A DNA stretch of 64,000 nt from Nitrospira sp. GTDB lineage: Bacteria; Nitrospirota; Nitrospiria; Nitrospirales; Nitrospiraceae. The stretch spans positions 744,001-808,000 of the forward strand of contig CP060499.1 in NCBI GenBank assembly GCA_024760525.1, read 5' to 3'. A model generated the notes under the pieces. The model ran no database searches. It saw nothing but the letters and a program-made list of their open reading frames with translations, and was not told where the DNA came from. Shown here piece after piece: positions 25,485-36,091 of this stretch. The number at the start of each line of letters is the position of its first letter. Position 1 is the stretch's first letter. A program made the translations under genes and the position numbers.

Positions 25485-25832
25485 ATGACACCTCCCGACA
25501 GCGACAACAAGCATGAGTCTGAGACCAGAGGTCGACTCCGAGTGCCGGTCGATTATCCTGCCTTATTTACAGGAGATGAAGGGTCAGGTCATGGGACGGT
25601 GAGGAATCTGACGCTCGCCGGCGGTGAGATTGAGAGCCATGTCCAAGTCCCCGTCGGGGCGCATGTGTGTCTCCATGTGCATCCTCCTGGCGCTCGGCCC
25701 CCGATCATCATTGGTCTGGCCGTCGTCCGTTGGAAGCATGGTGATCGATTTGGACTCGAGTTCGTTCGATTTGAAGGCAAGGCGAAGGAACAGCTCGAGG
25801 ACATGCTGAATCAGCGAGATGCCGTAGACTAG
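25485..25832 (+). CDS. PilZ domain protein
   Basis: 115 aa made almost entirely of one PilZ beta-barrel. The c-di-GMP site is partly recognisable: RGRLRVPVDY stands for the RxxxR motif and NLTLAGGEIES for the (D/N)xSxxG motif, with Ser replaced by Thr. The ending WKHGDRFGLEFVRF is typical. It follows purF by 18 bases, but its relation to purine synthesis is unclear. Nucleotide binding is likely but not certain. Confidence 0.78.
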   Translation: MTPPDSDNKHESETRGRLRVPVDYPALFTGDEGSGHGTVRNLTLAGGEIESHVQVPVGAHVCLHVHPPGARPPIIIGLAVVRWKHGDRFGLEFVRFEGKAKEQLEDMLNQRDAVD

Positions 25833-25968
25833 TTCTATCCCCGCCAGGCGGTTGCCGTCAAAAAAATTGCCATGGTAGGATGCAATCTTCAAGGGCTGAA
25901 GGCCTATGCAGGGACTAAGCTTTTCCATGAAGCATAGAATCGTGATCTGTTGATCATGGGAGGTTGCG

Positions 25969-26499
25969 ATGAAACGAAGACTGCTGGCATGTGGGCTGCT
26001 GACCTTTCCGGTGCTGTGTGTTTCTCTGGTTCTTGCAGCCGGATTATTCCGGGTTGGAGAAAAAGCCCCGACCTTCACGCTCACCGCCATGACCGGCGAA
26101 ACCATATCGCTCGAATCCTACAAGGGTAAGGTCGTGGTGTTGGGATTGTTCCACATTTGCGATCCTTGCATGATGCAGGGGAGTACATTGCAGAAGGTCC
26201 ATGAGTCTGTGCGAGGCAAGAACGTGGCAGTACTGGGGGTCAATTCGTCGGGCGACGGTAAGCCGGAGGTCGGCGAATTCTTGTCTGGCTTCCCAGCCAA
26301 AGTCACCTATCCCTACCTTCTGGATCCCGCCAAGATTACGGATAAACTCTATGGTGGAGGAAGGTTTATTCCAAATGTGTACGTGATCGACCAGCACGGA
26401 GTCATCCGTTGGCAGCGGGTCGGCAATATGGAGTTGGCCGCAGCAGACGTGATTGTTGCAGAGGTTGAAAAGCTGTTGGCAGGTGGAAACAAGATGTAA
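25969..26499 (+). CDS. TlpA/ResA-like thioredoxin-fold protein, exported
   Basis: 176 aa with a hydrophobic N-terminus (LLACGLLTFPVLCVSLVLAAG) that is a signal or membrane anchor. The thioredoxin-like domain has FRVGEKAPTFTLTAMTGE, the redox pair Cys64 and Cys67 (HICDPCMMQG) and the cis-Pro region GGRFIPNVYVIDQHGVIRW. Such proteins reduce disulfides outside the membrane, often for cytochrome c maturation. The motif is CDPC; ResA usually has CEPC. GGGAGGTTGCG precedes the ATG. No cytochrome-maturation genes are adjacent. Confidence 0.85.
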   Translation: MKRRLLACGLLTFPVLCVSLVLAAGLFRVGEKAPTFTLTAMTGETISLESYKGKVVVLGLFHICDPCMMQGSTLQKVHESVRGKNVAVLGVNSSGDGKPEVGEFLSGFPAKVTYPYLLDPAKITDKLYGGGRFIPNVYVIDQHGVIRWQRVGNMELAAADVIVAEVEKLLAGGNKM

Positions 26500-26651
26500 C
26501 GAGGGCGGATGTTTCTCAGCGCTCGATGACTGCCTGCCAAGGCTCGGTCAAATTTAGAACGCTGGTGACCGGTCAATGCGCGCTGTGCGATAAGTTTTGA
26601 TGCTCGACTTGCGGACAATGTAAGAAGACCCGGCGAGGAGACAAAGAAGCG

Positions 26652-26891
26652 ATGGATGAGATCGAGGAAGGGAAACAAAAGTTCTTGGAGATCATACGAG
26701 GAGTCGACGGATCTGTACAAGTAGTGATTCCCGTGACCTCCTCCAACAGCATGTTCTTGATCTCGTTGACGAAGGGGACGAACCGGAAATTCATCACTGT
26801 GCCCGAAGACGACATTATTGACTTGCCCAACGACGCGAGCATTCAGGCAAAGATCACCAAGACGATCAAGGATGCCATCTCCGCGCTGTGA
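26652..26891 (+). CDS. Conserved-looking small hypothetical protein
   Basis: 79 aa, soluble, with no membrane segment or recognised motif. It begins with a charged helix (MDEIEEGKQKFLEIIRG), has a central beta-rich stretch (VQVVIPVTSSNSMFLISLT) and ends in a second helix. AGGAGA lies 13 bases upstream. It stands 32 bases before the MBL-fold-like gene and may head that small gene set. Confidence 0.6.
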   Translation: MDEIEEGKQKFLEIIRGVDGSVQVVIPVTSSNSMFLISLTKGTNRKFITVPEDDIIDLPNDASIQAKITKTIKDAISAL

Positions 26892-26923
26892 ATTCCGTGG
26901 TGTCGTGAGCCCCGGTACTTGCT

Positions 26924-27526
26924 ATGAAACAAATCTTACCCGGCATCTGGCAGTGGTCGTGGTTTTCAGATGAAAAGCAACTCGATTTCAACGGCCTGTT
27001 GCTGACAATCGGTGAATACAAGATTCTCGTTGATCCCCCTCCGATGACTGTCGAAGCGAGAGAGATTGTCCGACGAGAGGAGCCGATCGACTACATCGTT
27101 GTTACCAACCGAGATCACCTTCGAGAAGCTCCTGTCTATCAAGCTGAGTTGAATTGCCAATTGTACGTGCCGGAGGCCGATGCAACCCAGATGGAAGTGA
27201 AACCGACAAAGACCTACAAAGACGGTGAACTTTTGCCAGGTGGGATCTGGGCGGTTCATCTGAAGGATCAGAAGTCTCTGGGAGAATCCGCTTTGTTTAT
27301 TGAACGGGGACGAGGTGTTCTGATCGTAGGGGATGCATTGATCGGCAAACCGCCTGGCGCCGTACGTCTGCTTCCTAATGACAAGTATGCGGACCTCGCA
27401 AAAGCCAAGGCGGGACTTCGCCGGCTCTTGAAGTACAACTTCGATAGCCTTCTCGTTGGAGACGGCTGCTCCATCCTGCTCGGTGGTAAGCAGCAGGTGG
27501 ACCAACTGCTGTCGGTGACGCCATGA
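26924..27526 (+). CDS. Metallo-beta-lactamase-fold-like protein with degenerate metal site
   Basis: 200 aa. The layout follows the MBL fold: WFSDEKQLDFNGLLLTIGEYKI, then LVDPPPM at the first metal-ligand strand, VVTNRDHLREA where THxHxDH is expected, and GVLIVGDALIG for the Asp strand. Only scattered His and Asp remain, so two-metal hydrolysis is doubtful. It may bind one metal or be a structural relative. The stop overlaps the TPR gene start (ATGA). The function is unknown. Confidence 0.6.
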   Translation: MKQILPGIWQWSWFSDEKQLDFNGLLLTIGEYKILVDPPPMTVEAREIVRREEPIDYIVVTNRDHLREAPVYQAELNCQLYVPEADATQMEVKPTKTYKDGELLPGGIWAVHLKDQKSLGESALFIERGRGVLIVGDALIGKPPGAVRLLPNDKYADLAKAKAGLRRLLKYNFDSLLVGDGCSILLGGKQQVDQLLSVTP

Positions 27527-28347
27527 GTTTGCGGAACGGCCTTTCGGAGGAACTGAATCGCCAAGGCAACGAGCACTTCTCGCGAGGGTATTACACTGAG
27601 GCCTATACCTGTTACGCCAAGGCGTTGGAGTGTGATCGGCTCACCGGTGATCGGCGAGCCCTCGTCGCCACACTCGGCAACCTGGGCAACATTTGTGCGG
27701 TCAGCGGAAGGCGGGATGCGGCTCAGGCGCACTACCAGGAGGTCTTGGAGCTGCAAAAGATTCTTGGTGATGAGAAAGGCATCGGAACGACGCTGGCAAA
27801 TCTGGGGAATCTCCGGGCGGATGCCGGCGAATGGGACCGGGCACGGGCCTATTATCTGGAGGCCCTCGATCTCATGACCAAGACACACGATGAAGCGGCC
27901 CAAGCCGTGTTGTTTTCCGACCTTGGTTTGGTCGCTCGGGAAACCGGTCAGTTTGACGAGGCCATCCAGTGTTACGAGCGGTCGTTGGCACTGATGCGCC
28001 GGTTGGAGAATCTGGGCGGCGTCGCGGATGCGTGGCGCATGATCGGCCGCACGTTCTTGATACGAAAACGGTATGACGATGCCATTGCCTGTTGTCAAAC
28101 CAGCCAATCGATCTCCGAGCGGTTACGCGACGAACTCCGCGCGGGTGGTGCTCGTTACGTGCTCGCTCAATGCTATGAGGAGATGGGACGTCTGCAGGAT
28201 GCCGCAGATCTGCTGGAACAGGTCGTGGCAATGGATCGCAAGTATCGCCTGCCGAAGCTTGAAGAAAACACGCAGCGCCTGAAGACGCTCAGGGCACGAC
28301 TGGCCGAGCAATATGAGCCGCTGCCTCGTCGAGGGATGCATGCATGA
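27523..28347 (+). CDS. Tetratricopeptide repeat protein
   Basis: 274 aa, soluble, built from about six TPR units beginning at LNRQGNEHFSRGYYTEAYTC. Clear repeats include LGNLGNICAVSGRRDAAQAH, NLGNLRADAGEWDRARAYYL and LVARETGQFDEAIQCYERS. Such scaffolds hold partner proteins. It overlaps both neighbours by four bases (ATGA on each side), so its stoichiometry is probably tied to the MBL-like protein and the next unknown protein. Confidence 0.85.
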   Translation: MSLRNGLSEELNRQGNEHFSRGYYTEAYTCYAKALECDRLTGDRRALVATLGNLGNICAVSGRRDAAQAHYQEVLELQKILGDEKGIGTTLANLGNLRADAGEWDRARAYYLEALDLMTKTHDEAAQAVLFSDLGLVARETGQFDEAIQCYERSLALMRRLENLGGVADAWRMIGRTFLIRKRYDDAIACCQTSQSISERLRDELRAGGARYVLAQCYEEMGRLQDAADLLEQVVAMDRKYRLPKLEENTQRLKTLRARLAEQYEPLPRRGMHA

Positions 28348-28777
28348 GTGAACCGACTTCAGCATGGGAGCAACTTCGCACTGAACTGGTCCGGTTGTTC
28401 CCTCGATTCTACGATTTGGAGCCCAACGGACCGCTGATGATGGATCTAGGGGAGGATGGTTGGCTCTTGGAGGTCAGGCCGGACGGCACGGTCCTGTGCC
28501 AGTATGGTGTGGCCATGGATGATGTCATGGCCCTGATGTCGGAAGGCACGCCGGAGGATTTGGGAACCGACGAAGTTGCTAAGCAGGCCAAGTATTTTCT
28601 CCAGCCGGCGGTGGCCAAGTACCGAGCACTCCTGCTGCAATCTGGGTTTGTCGAGGAGACCGAGATGACCGACGAGTTTGTCGCGGTCACATTTGCACGT
28701 CCCGTCGATCTGCAGAATCGTCTCAAACTGGAAGACCTTCTTCGATGGTGTTGCCGACAAATCGGGAATGCCTCGTG

Positions 28778-28778
<1 letters not shown>
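28344..28778 (+). CDS. Unknown soluble protein in coupled cluster
   Basis: 144 aa, acidic, with no membrane segment. An N-terminal helix (SAWEQLRTELVRLFPRFYDL) is followed by beta strands (GWLLEVRPDGTVLCQYG) and a C-terminal helix (LEDLLRWCCRQIG). I do not recognise the family. The start overlaps the TPR gene stop, and its TGA shares bases with the methyltransferase ATG, so it belongs to the same translational unit. Confidence 0.65.
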
Positions 28779-29830
<1,052 letters not shown>

Positions 29831-30209
29831 GGAACCCGCTGACTCCATTGGCCGGTATGGTCGGAGCCGCGTCAGAATCGGTGTTGAACATCTGAATGAT
29901 CGTGGCGACGTCCATGGCCAGTCCAACCGTTGCGTAGATCACGCAAATCATCGCGGCCCATCGGAACCTTAGCCAAACCAAGACAGCGAGCGCGAGTGGG
30001 AATAGGATAAAAAAGCCGAGTCTCCACGCCAAGCCTGGCGCCATGGATGTGGTGTTCTGATTCAAGAGCAGTCCCGTCTCGACAAAAAGCAAGCCTAGTA
30101 ACATAGTCAGTAAGGCAGTCCGTTTCATTCAGAGACTATAGACCGGAGAGGAAAACGTCGGCAATGGGTGCCTTGTCGTCGGCAGTTTTGGGATGCTAGC
30201 CTGTTTTGT

Positions 30210-30650
30210 ATGGATTGCGACAAGCGGGCAGAGAGTCGTCTGGATGAGCAGGTTTGCCTGCTCATCTATGACGCGGAATGCCGACTGTGTGTGTCCACTA
30301 AAGCCAAACTCGAGCGGGTGAGAGTTGATCAAGCAGGGACCACCGTTAGATTTCTTGCGTATCAAAGCGAGGAGGCCATGAAAGCTCTGGGGCAGGACTA
30401 CCGCCCTGGTCGCCCTGACATGGCGTTCTTAATCCGTTCTTCAGGAGAAGTGTTCCGAGGCTTCGAAGCCTTTCTTCCCTTCATCCCTAACCTCCCTGGC
30501 GGAAAACTTCTGCGATGGGCATTAAGACTCCCTTTCGCAAGGCCGCTGACCGAATTGGGCTATCGCATGGTCGCGCGCCACCGGTATCGATGGTTTGGCA
30601 GTGCCAAGCCAGTCGAGAAAGCTGAAGCAAGCAATTCCATTCTTCCGTGA
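30210..30650 (+). CDS. DCC-family thiol-disulfide oxidoreductase-like protein (DUF393)
   Basis: 146 aa from ATG 30210. The family motif DxxCxxC is seen at Asp21, Cys24, Cys27 (LIYDAECRLCVSTK), followed by RFLAYQSEEAMKALG and a C-terminal RPLTELGYRMVARHRYRW, all characteristic of DUF393. These small thioredoxin-fold proteins are predicted redox proteins with unknown partners. An upstream in-frame ATG (30168) would add 14 unlikely residues. The next start listed lies downstream of its stop. Confidence 0.78.
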   Translation: MDCDKRAESRLDEQVCLLIYDAECRLCVSTKAKLERVRVDQAGTTVRFLAYQSEEAMKALGQDYRPGRPDMAFLIRSSGEVFRGFEAFLPFIPNLPGGKLLRWALRLPFARPLTELGYRMVARHRYRWFGSAKPVEKAEASNSILP

Positions 30651-30742
30651 TGCCCCCTCTTTCGAGGGGATTCTTCCCACAGCGGGGAATTTACCGGCGT
30701 TCTCCTCTCTTCCAGAATGCGTTCACTCCTGGAGGAGGGCAT

Positions 30743-31615
30743 ATGGCGCACATGCGGGTCGTGTTGCAAAGCATTTCTGGTTTCGTTCATGGGACAGACC
30801 GAAAATGTAACGCCTTCTGTCATGGCCGTTCGAACATGCCGACCTGGCTGGCTGTCGCGGGACTTTGTCTTTCGCTTTCTATCGGTCAAGCGTGGGGTGG
30901 AGTAAGCTCGGGAGAAAAAGGGGCGATTGTGGCCGCGGGGTTCGGTTACCAAATCGGCTCTTCATCGGTGATCGCTGTGAAGATATATGACGCAGGGTCG
31001 GGCGCAATTTTATCCGATGAAGTTTATGAACTGTCTGTCAAGGAAAGTGAGGAGACGGGCCGGACTAGTGAGCCACGGATTTTTGCCGGTGGAATTGGAC
31101 TTGGTGCGACGGACCTTTCCAATTTTGTATTACGGGTATACGACGCAAATACCGGGGCATTTCAGTGGGAGGGACGACTCAACCTTGTTCAGCCCGACAG
31201 GAAAGGAGCGGGACACGTCATATCGGCTTCGATGCCACAGCGCGCAACTGTTACAAAGGTACACAGTGTAGCAACGGTTACCGAACAACCCGTGTTCTTC
31301 CTGCGTGCATTGGATGCCGTAACCGGGTTATCGGTCTGGGAAGATGAATTTACAACGGTAGGCGCTCGAATTCCTCGAGTACAACCGATCGCAAGCCGGT
31401 CGATCCAGCCGGCCGCGATCACAACAGTCAGTTCCCATACATTTGACTTCAGAATTCGTATGTATGATCCCAGCGGGAAGAAAGTGCTATGGGAGGATCA
31501 ATTATCCCGCTTGGATGCTGATGAAGGCAGCCATGAATCGTTCAGCGACCGGGCTCTTCTGCTTCCCCCCTGGCCCAATCAATCTCCGGAAGAGTCTGCC
31601 GCAGAGTTAATGTAA
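30743..31615 (+). CDS. Exported four-repeat beta protein, unknown function
   Basis: 290 aa from ATG 30743, which has GGAGGAGGGC just upstream; ATG 30647 and ATG 30836 are in frame. A signal peptide core (WLAVAGLCLSLSIGQAWGG) sits after about 30 polar residues, unusually deep; starting at ATG 30836 would give a normal one. The mature part contains four similar units: KIYDAGSGAILSDEVYEL, RVYDANTGAFQWEGRLNL, RALDAVTGLSVWEDEF and RMYDPSGKKVLWEDQL. The (Y/L)D-x-x-(S/T)G-x-x-x-W-E pattern recalls beta-propeller or PQQ-like blades, though with too few units for a full propeller. Confidence 0.65.
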   Translation: MAHMRVVLQSISGFVHGTDRKCNAFCHGRSNMPTWLAVAGLCLSLSIGQAWGGVSSGEKGAIVAAGFGYQIGSSSVIAVKIYDAGSGAILSDEVYELSVKESEETGRTSEPRIFAGGIGLGATDLSNFVLRVYDANTGAFQWEGRLNLVQPDRKGAGHVISASMPQRATVTKVHSVATVTEQPVFFLRALDAVTGLSVWEDEFTTVGARIPRVQPIASRSIQPAAITTVSSHTFDFRIRMYDPSGKKVLWEDQLSRLDADEGSHESFSDRALLLPPWPNQSPEESAAELM

Positions 31616-31665
31616 CGACAACCCAAATCCCTTCTATGCCGATCCAGGATCAAGGCGGAGCGAAG

Positions 31666-33081
31666 CTACGAGCGGTTTTGTTCGAAGCTCTCGAGCCACT
31701 GGCGGTGGAACTGTTCGTAGGACACGAACAGTTTGTTTTGGAGTGCGTTCGCCACTGATGCCTTTGCTTGAAAGGCGTTCAGCAGTTCATGGATACGGGC
31801 CATGCCCCACCGCTCGATTAGGTAGCGCGTTGCCGAATTCGCTTCTAAGTAGGCAACTGTCGAAGTGCCGGCCGGTAGTGCGCTCCAGGAACCTTCCAGG
31901 TAGGTCAACGGAATTACTTTGATATCTCCTTGCATAACGTGATCAAGATCGGGCCACGCATCTCCGGCCAATTGCATGGCGAGACCTTCGTTCAACCACG
32001 TAGGCAGCGCTCCGCTGCTCGTCCCCAAACGGTCATGGAGCAGCGCATGGACATACTCGTGACGGAGCACGCTGGTGAGCCACCTCCTATCTGTCGTTGC
32101 CCCTTGCGTGGGGACCTGAATGCGTCCAAGGTTGGGGTCGTAAAGACCGTCGGCCCAAGCCGGGCTTCCGGTCGCCCCTTGAAACGTATCCTTGGCATGG
32201 AGGACGACTATGATCGGCTTCGACGGGAAATGCCCAAACTTCTGTCCGATCTCTCGGTAGGCTTCTTCTAGTATCTCCAGAACTGAGGCCCATGTATTCT
32301 GGTCCTCCTCGCCATCAAACTTCACCACAAAATGAGTGCTGCCTCTTACGGTCATGTGGGATTCAACCGACTGAGTGCGACGAATCTTCGCGGTGACAGC
32401 AGCCAGATAGGACTGAAGGGCTGGATCCTGCCGTGCTCGGTCGGCTGCTTGGCTTAGATGTTTCCCTGCTTCAGCCAGTTCATCTTGTTCTTGTAACAAG
32501 TCGGCCATAGCGAGATGTGGGAATGGCTCTTCTGGAACTAGCTTCATCAATTTCGTTAAGAATTCAACGCTCAGCGAGCGGTCCCGCTGCTCCCAGTAGG
32601 CATGGGCGAGGTTCAAGAGGATTACAGGGTTGGAGTCGTCAATCTCGGCCGCTCTCTTAAACAACTTGATGGATGCCTTCGTGCCATTGAGCCGTTCCTG
32701 CTGCAACCCGAGGTTGTTCCACAAGACTGCGACGAAGGGTTTGGATTTGCCGTCCGACAAGACCGCTGGAGGAAGCTCTTTGAGTCTCGTCTCGGCAAGC
32801 GCCAGGTTATGCTTCTCGATCTCATCACGAATCGACTCTAGGAGGTTCTCGTGCGGAGTAGGCGGTATCACACTCTGGTCGAGTGTACGAGTCGGTGTCG
32901 CTGCGCTCTCAGCTGACCGGATCTGTGGTGGAGCTGGAGGTGGCGCGACAGGTTCCATGGTTTCTGCGAGTTGCACAGTTGGTGGCGGCATGACAGGCTT
33001 CAGAAACAGGTGGTACCCAACCAGCAGGGCCAGCCCCAATCCAAGCGGCGTGAGAATGTGTGTAATGTTCCGGCGGTACAT
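31666..33081 (-). CDS. Membrane-anchored TPR protein with gluzincin (peptidase MA-like) domain
   Basis: 471 aa from ATG 33081; a longer start at 33129 adds 16 residues. An N-terminal membrane anchor (ILTPLGLGLALLVGYHLFL) is followed by a Pro-rich linker, two to four TPR-like units (NNLGLQQERLNGTKASIK, LAHAYWEQRDRSLSVEFL) and a zinc-protease-like domain. Numbered from 33129, HEYVH gives His357, Glu358 and His361, and Glu381 in WLNEGLAMQ completes the gluzincin triad. The catalytic residues are all present, so protease activity outside the membrane is plausible. It converges with the repeat protein and diverges from recG. Confidence 0.8.
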   Translation of the reverse strand: MYRRNITHILTPLGLGLALLVGYHLFLKPVMPPPTVQLAETMEPVAPPPAPPQIRSAESAATPTRTLDQSVIPPTPHENLLESIRDEIEKHNLALAETRLKELPPAVLSDGKSKPFVAVLWNNLGLQQERLNGTKASIKLFKRAAEIDDSNPVILLNLAHAYWEQRDRSLSVEFLTKLMKLVPEEPFPHLAMADLLQEQDELAEAGKHLSQAADRARQDPALQSYLAAVTAKIRRTQSVESHMTVRGSTHFVVKFDGEEDQNTWASVLEILEEAYREIGQKFGHFPSKPIIVVLHAKDTFQGATGSPAWADGLYDPNLGRIQVPTQGATTDRRWLTSVLRHEYVHALLHDRLGTSSGALPTWLNEGLAMQLAGDAWPDLDHVMQGDIKVIPLTYLEGSWSALPAGTSTVAYLEANSATRYLIERWGMARIHELLNAFQAKASVANALQNKLFVSYEQFHRQWLESFEQNRS

Positions 33082-33216
33082 GGGCGCTTGACCACGAGTG
33101 TAGCACCCTAAGAAAAGGTGACCAAGCATTCGAGCAAAAACCGTCGGTGGATCCCGACATGCCGTTTGAGCGGTTCATTGAGAGCCGGAAGGCACTATGT
33201 TACGATTCCGTACCGT

Positions 33217-35760
33217 ATGCAGGGTGGTCCTACAGGATTGGGTCCGCACACATCGTTTCAGGAGTTGTTAGAACGCATCGCGCGACCAATCGAGTTCGCG
33301 AGCCGGGATGATTGCGCCCATTTGAAGACGGTTTCAAATCTGGGCGTTTTCATCTTCACGCAAGTCTTTTCAGCCCTTCGGCAAGAAACCTACCCCAAAG
33401 CCATTGAAGCTCGCCTGATTTCGTTGCGAGACCTGTTCGTCGATTTTCTGCCGGCGTTACCTCTCGACGAACAACGTCGACGATTGCGGACGGCTATGCT
33501 GCTCATCAAGGCACTCCGAGTGGCCGGTCGGCCGCAGCCCGTCCATTCCAATGATTCGTCGGCACAATCTTTCCGCGGTTCTGAACTGGCAGGTGTGAGG
33601 CGTCCTGATCTCTGGAACCTGGCGGTTCGGTTCGTCAAAGGTGTTGGACCCAAGCGCACCCATCTTCTCCAACGGTTACGTATTCAGACGGTAGAGGATG
33701 CGCTATGGACCATCCCTTGGCGCTATGAGGATCGTTCAGTAATGACCCCGATCGGGAACCTCGTCCCTGGAATGGTAGCGTCGATTTGCGGGACGGTCGA
33801 AAAATGCGACGCGAAACGAACCAGAAATAGACGGTTGAGCGTGCTTGACGTCGGTGTCGAGGATCAGTCCGGGCGAATGCAGGTGGTCTTTTTCAATCAA
33901 CCGTATCTGGAAGATATTCTGACGGTTGGGACTCGTGTGATGATGAGCGGGCGGGTGATTGCCGGTCGTCAGGGATGGATGGTGCCCCGACTGGATGTGG
34001 CCCAATACGAGATCATTGGAGAAGATGCCGAATCGACATTGCATGTCGGACGAATCGTCCCCATTTATCATGAAACCAAAGGATGGACCTCTCGTCAAAT
34101 GCGGGTGTTGGTGAGGAGCCTGTTGGCAGACCATGGGCTTGAGCTCCGTGACCATTTACCGGTGCCTCTTCGGGCGCGTCAACGGTTGATTCCGATTCAT
34201 GAAGCGCTGCAGAACGTCCATTTCCCAATGACCGGCACAGACCCTCAGTTGCTTGAACGAGGGAAGACGTCAGCACATCGGCGATTGGCGTTCGAGGAAC
34301 TCCTGCTTCTCCAGATGGCGTTAGCGACGAGACGTCGATTGATGCATGATGAGCCAAAGGAACTGCGATTCAACCCGCGGACCCCGCTTGTAGAGAAGCT
34401 AGGGCGCCTGTTGCCCTTTCGCCTCACGACGGCGCAGGATCGTGTCATTCGTGAAATATTTCGAGACATGATCTCGATGCAGCCGATGAATCGTTTGGTG
34501 CAAGGAGATGTGGGGTCTGGGAAGACAGCGGTCGCCTTACACGCCATCGTGATGGCTTGCGGATCAGGCTATCAAGCGGCCCTCATGGCACCGACGGAAA
34601 TTCTTGCCGAGCAGCACTATCGAAACCTTTCCGGAACACTTCAGGCCTTGGGCCTTCAAACGATCCTCGTGCGCGGGGGAGAGAAGGCTTCGGTGAAGCG
34701 GGTACAAGCTGAACAGCTGGCCACAGGTAAAATTCAGGTGGCCATCGGTACCCATGCTCTCATTCAACAGGGCGTGAAATTCAACAGCTTGGGTTTGGCG
34801 GTGGTCGATGAGCAGCACAAGTTCGGTGTGCTGCAACGGAAGACTCTGATCGATAAGGGCTATCACCCTGATGTCCTCGTGCTGACGGCCACTCCTATTC
34901 CGAGGACGTTGGCCATGACGGTGTATGGCGATCTTGATGTATCGGTGATTGATGTGCTGCCGCCGGGACGAAAGCCCGTGCGCACGTTTCTATTCGGTGA
35001 GAGCCACCGGCGGCGAGCCTATCAGATCTTGCGAGATGAACTCCGCAACAAAAGACAGGCATATGTGGTCTATCCGCTTGTGGAGGAATCGGAAAAGACC
35101 GACCTCCAGGCAGCGATTCAGGGCGTCGAACAGTTGCGGAACGGAGAATTTTCTGAATTCAGCGTTGGCCTGCTGCATGGACGTATGAAGGCAGCTGAGA
35201 AGGAAAAAGTGATGGCGGACTTCAAGGCCGGCAACATCCAGTTGTTGGTGGCGACAACCGTGATCGAGGTCGGCGTTGATGTACCCAATGCGACCATGAT
35301 GATGATCGAACATGCCGAGCGATTTGGTCTTGCGCAGTTGCATCAATTACGTGGCAGGGTGGGACGGGGCAGCCATCAATCCTATTGCCTGTTGATGGCG
35401 GCGAATCTGGGGCCTAGAAAGACCCAGTTGGGACGACATTCAGGTGACAATCACGAGTCAGTGTCCACGGCAAGGGAGCGTTTGGAAGCGCTCGTCCGGT
35501 CCAACGATGGCTTTGTGATTGCCGAGGACGATCTGCGGATCAGAGGGCCGGGGGAGTTCTTTGGATTGCGCCAATGGGGGATGCCGGAATTTCGTGTAGC
35601 CAATCTGGTCCGAGACGGTGATTTGTTGCAGCAGGCCAGGCAAGAGGCGTTTTCATTACTGAAAGCGGATCCAGGCCTGAAAGAGCAGGCGCACGAAGAA
35701 TTGCGTGAGGCGATGTTACGAAAATGGGAGAAGAAGCTCGAACTGGGTTCGATCAGCTAA
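33217..35760 (+). CDS. recG: ATP-dependent DNA helicase RecG
   Basis: 847 aa from ATG 33217; a GTG at 33118 would add 33 residues that do not look conserved. RecG reverses stalled forks and migrates branched DNA. An N-terminal extension of about 130 residues precedes the wedge OB domain (LVPGMVASICGTVEKC). Helicase motifs follow: GDVGSGKTAVALHAI (Walker A), VVDEQHKFGVLQR (DEQH box), LTATPIPRTLAMTVYGDLD, TVIEVGVDVPNATMMMIEHA and QLHQLRGRVGRGSHQSYC. E. coli RecG has 693 aa; the extension resembles longer versions in other phyla. Confidence 0.95.
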   Translation: MQGGPTGLGPHTSFQELLERIARPIEFASRDDCAHLKTVSNLGVFIFTQVFSALRQETYPKAIEARLISLRDLFVDFLPALPLDEQRRRLRTAMLLIKALRVAGRPQPVHSNDSSAQSFRGSELAGVRRPDLWNLAVRFVKGVGPKRTHLLQRLRIQTVEDALWTIPWRYEDRSVMTPIGNLVPGMVASICGTVEKCDAKRTRNRRLSVLDVGVEDQSGRMQVVFFNQPYLEDILTVGTRVMMSGRVIAGRQGWMVPRLDVAQYEIIGEDAESTLHVGRIVPIYHETKGWTSRQMRVLVRSLLADHGLELRDHLPVPLRARQRLIPIHEALQNVHFPMTGTDPQLLERGKTSAHRRLAFEELLLLQMALATRRRLMHDEPKELRFNPRTPLVEKLGRLLPFRLTTAQDRVIREIFRDMISMQPMNRLVQGDVGSGKTAVALHAIVMACGSGYQAALMAPTEILAEQHYRNLSGTLQALGLQTILVRGGEKASVKRVQAEQLATGKIQVAIGTHALIQQGVKFNSLGLAVVDEQHKFGVLQRKTLIDKGYHPDVLVLTATPIPRTLAMTVYGDLDVSVIDVLPPGRKPVRTFLFGESHRRRAYQILRDELRNKRQAYVVYPLVEESEKTDLQAAIQGVEQLRNGEFSEFSVGLLHGRMKAAEKEKVMADFKAGNIQLLVATTVIEVGVDVPNATMMMIEHAERFGLAQLHQLRGRVGRGSHQSYCLLMAANLGPRKTQLGRHSGDNHESVSTARERLEALVRSNDGFVIAEDDLRIRGPGEFFGLRQWGMPEFRVANLVRDGDLLQQARQEAFSLLKADPGLKEQAHEELREAMLRKWEKKLELGSIS

Positions 35761-35767
35761 GGCATCT

Positions 35768-36091
35768 ATGGGACTTCTACAGCGATTGAAAGACGACTTA
35801 CGCTCGGGAATCGCTACTCTTCGACTGGGAACCGTCCACGCAGCAGGTCGTGCCTTGGAAGAGACGGAACTGCTCCGGATGAGGCTGGAACTCCGCAAGC
35901 TTGACCAGCAGCTCTCAGATCTCTTCAAAGACATCGGTGAGCGGGCCGTCGACATGAAGGAACGTGGCGAAACGGCGGAACGTGTTGTCTATGATGCCGA
36001 GATCGTACGCCTTGTGAAGGAGGTGCAGGAGCTCAAGGAGTCGAGAATGAAGCTGGAAGCTGAGATGGATGAGATTCGGAACGAGCAATGA
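35768..36091 (+). CDS. Small coiled-coil protein, unknown function
   Basis: 107 aa from ATG 35768, seven bases after recG. Almost wholly helical: the second half (LRKLDQQLSDLFKDIGERA, then EIVRLVKEVQELKESRMKLE) is a heptad-like coiled coil rich in Glu, Lys and Leu. It overlaps the start of the phosphatase gene by four bases (ATGA). No enzymatic motif is present; it may be an accessory or structural partner. Confidence 0.65.
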   Translation: MGLLQRLKDDLRSGIATLRLGTVHAAGRALEETELLRMRLELRKLDQQLSDLFKDIGERAVDMKERGETAERVVYDAEIVRLVKEVQELKESRMKLEAEMDEIRNEQ

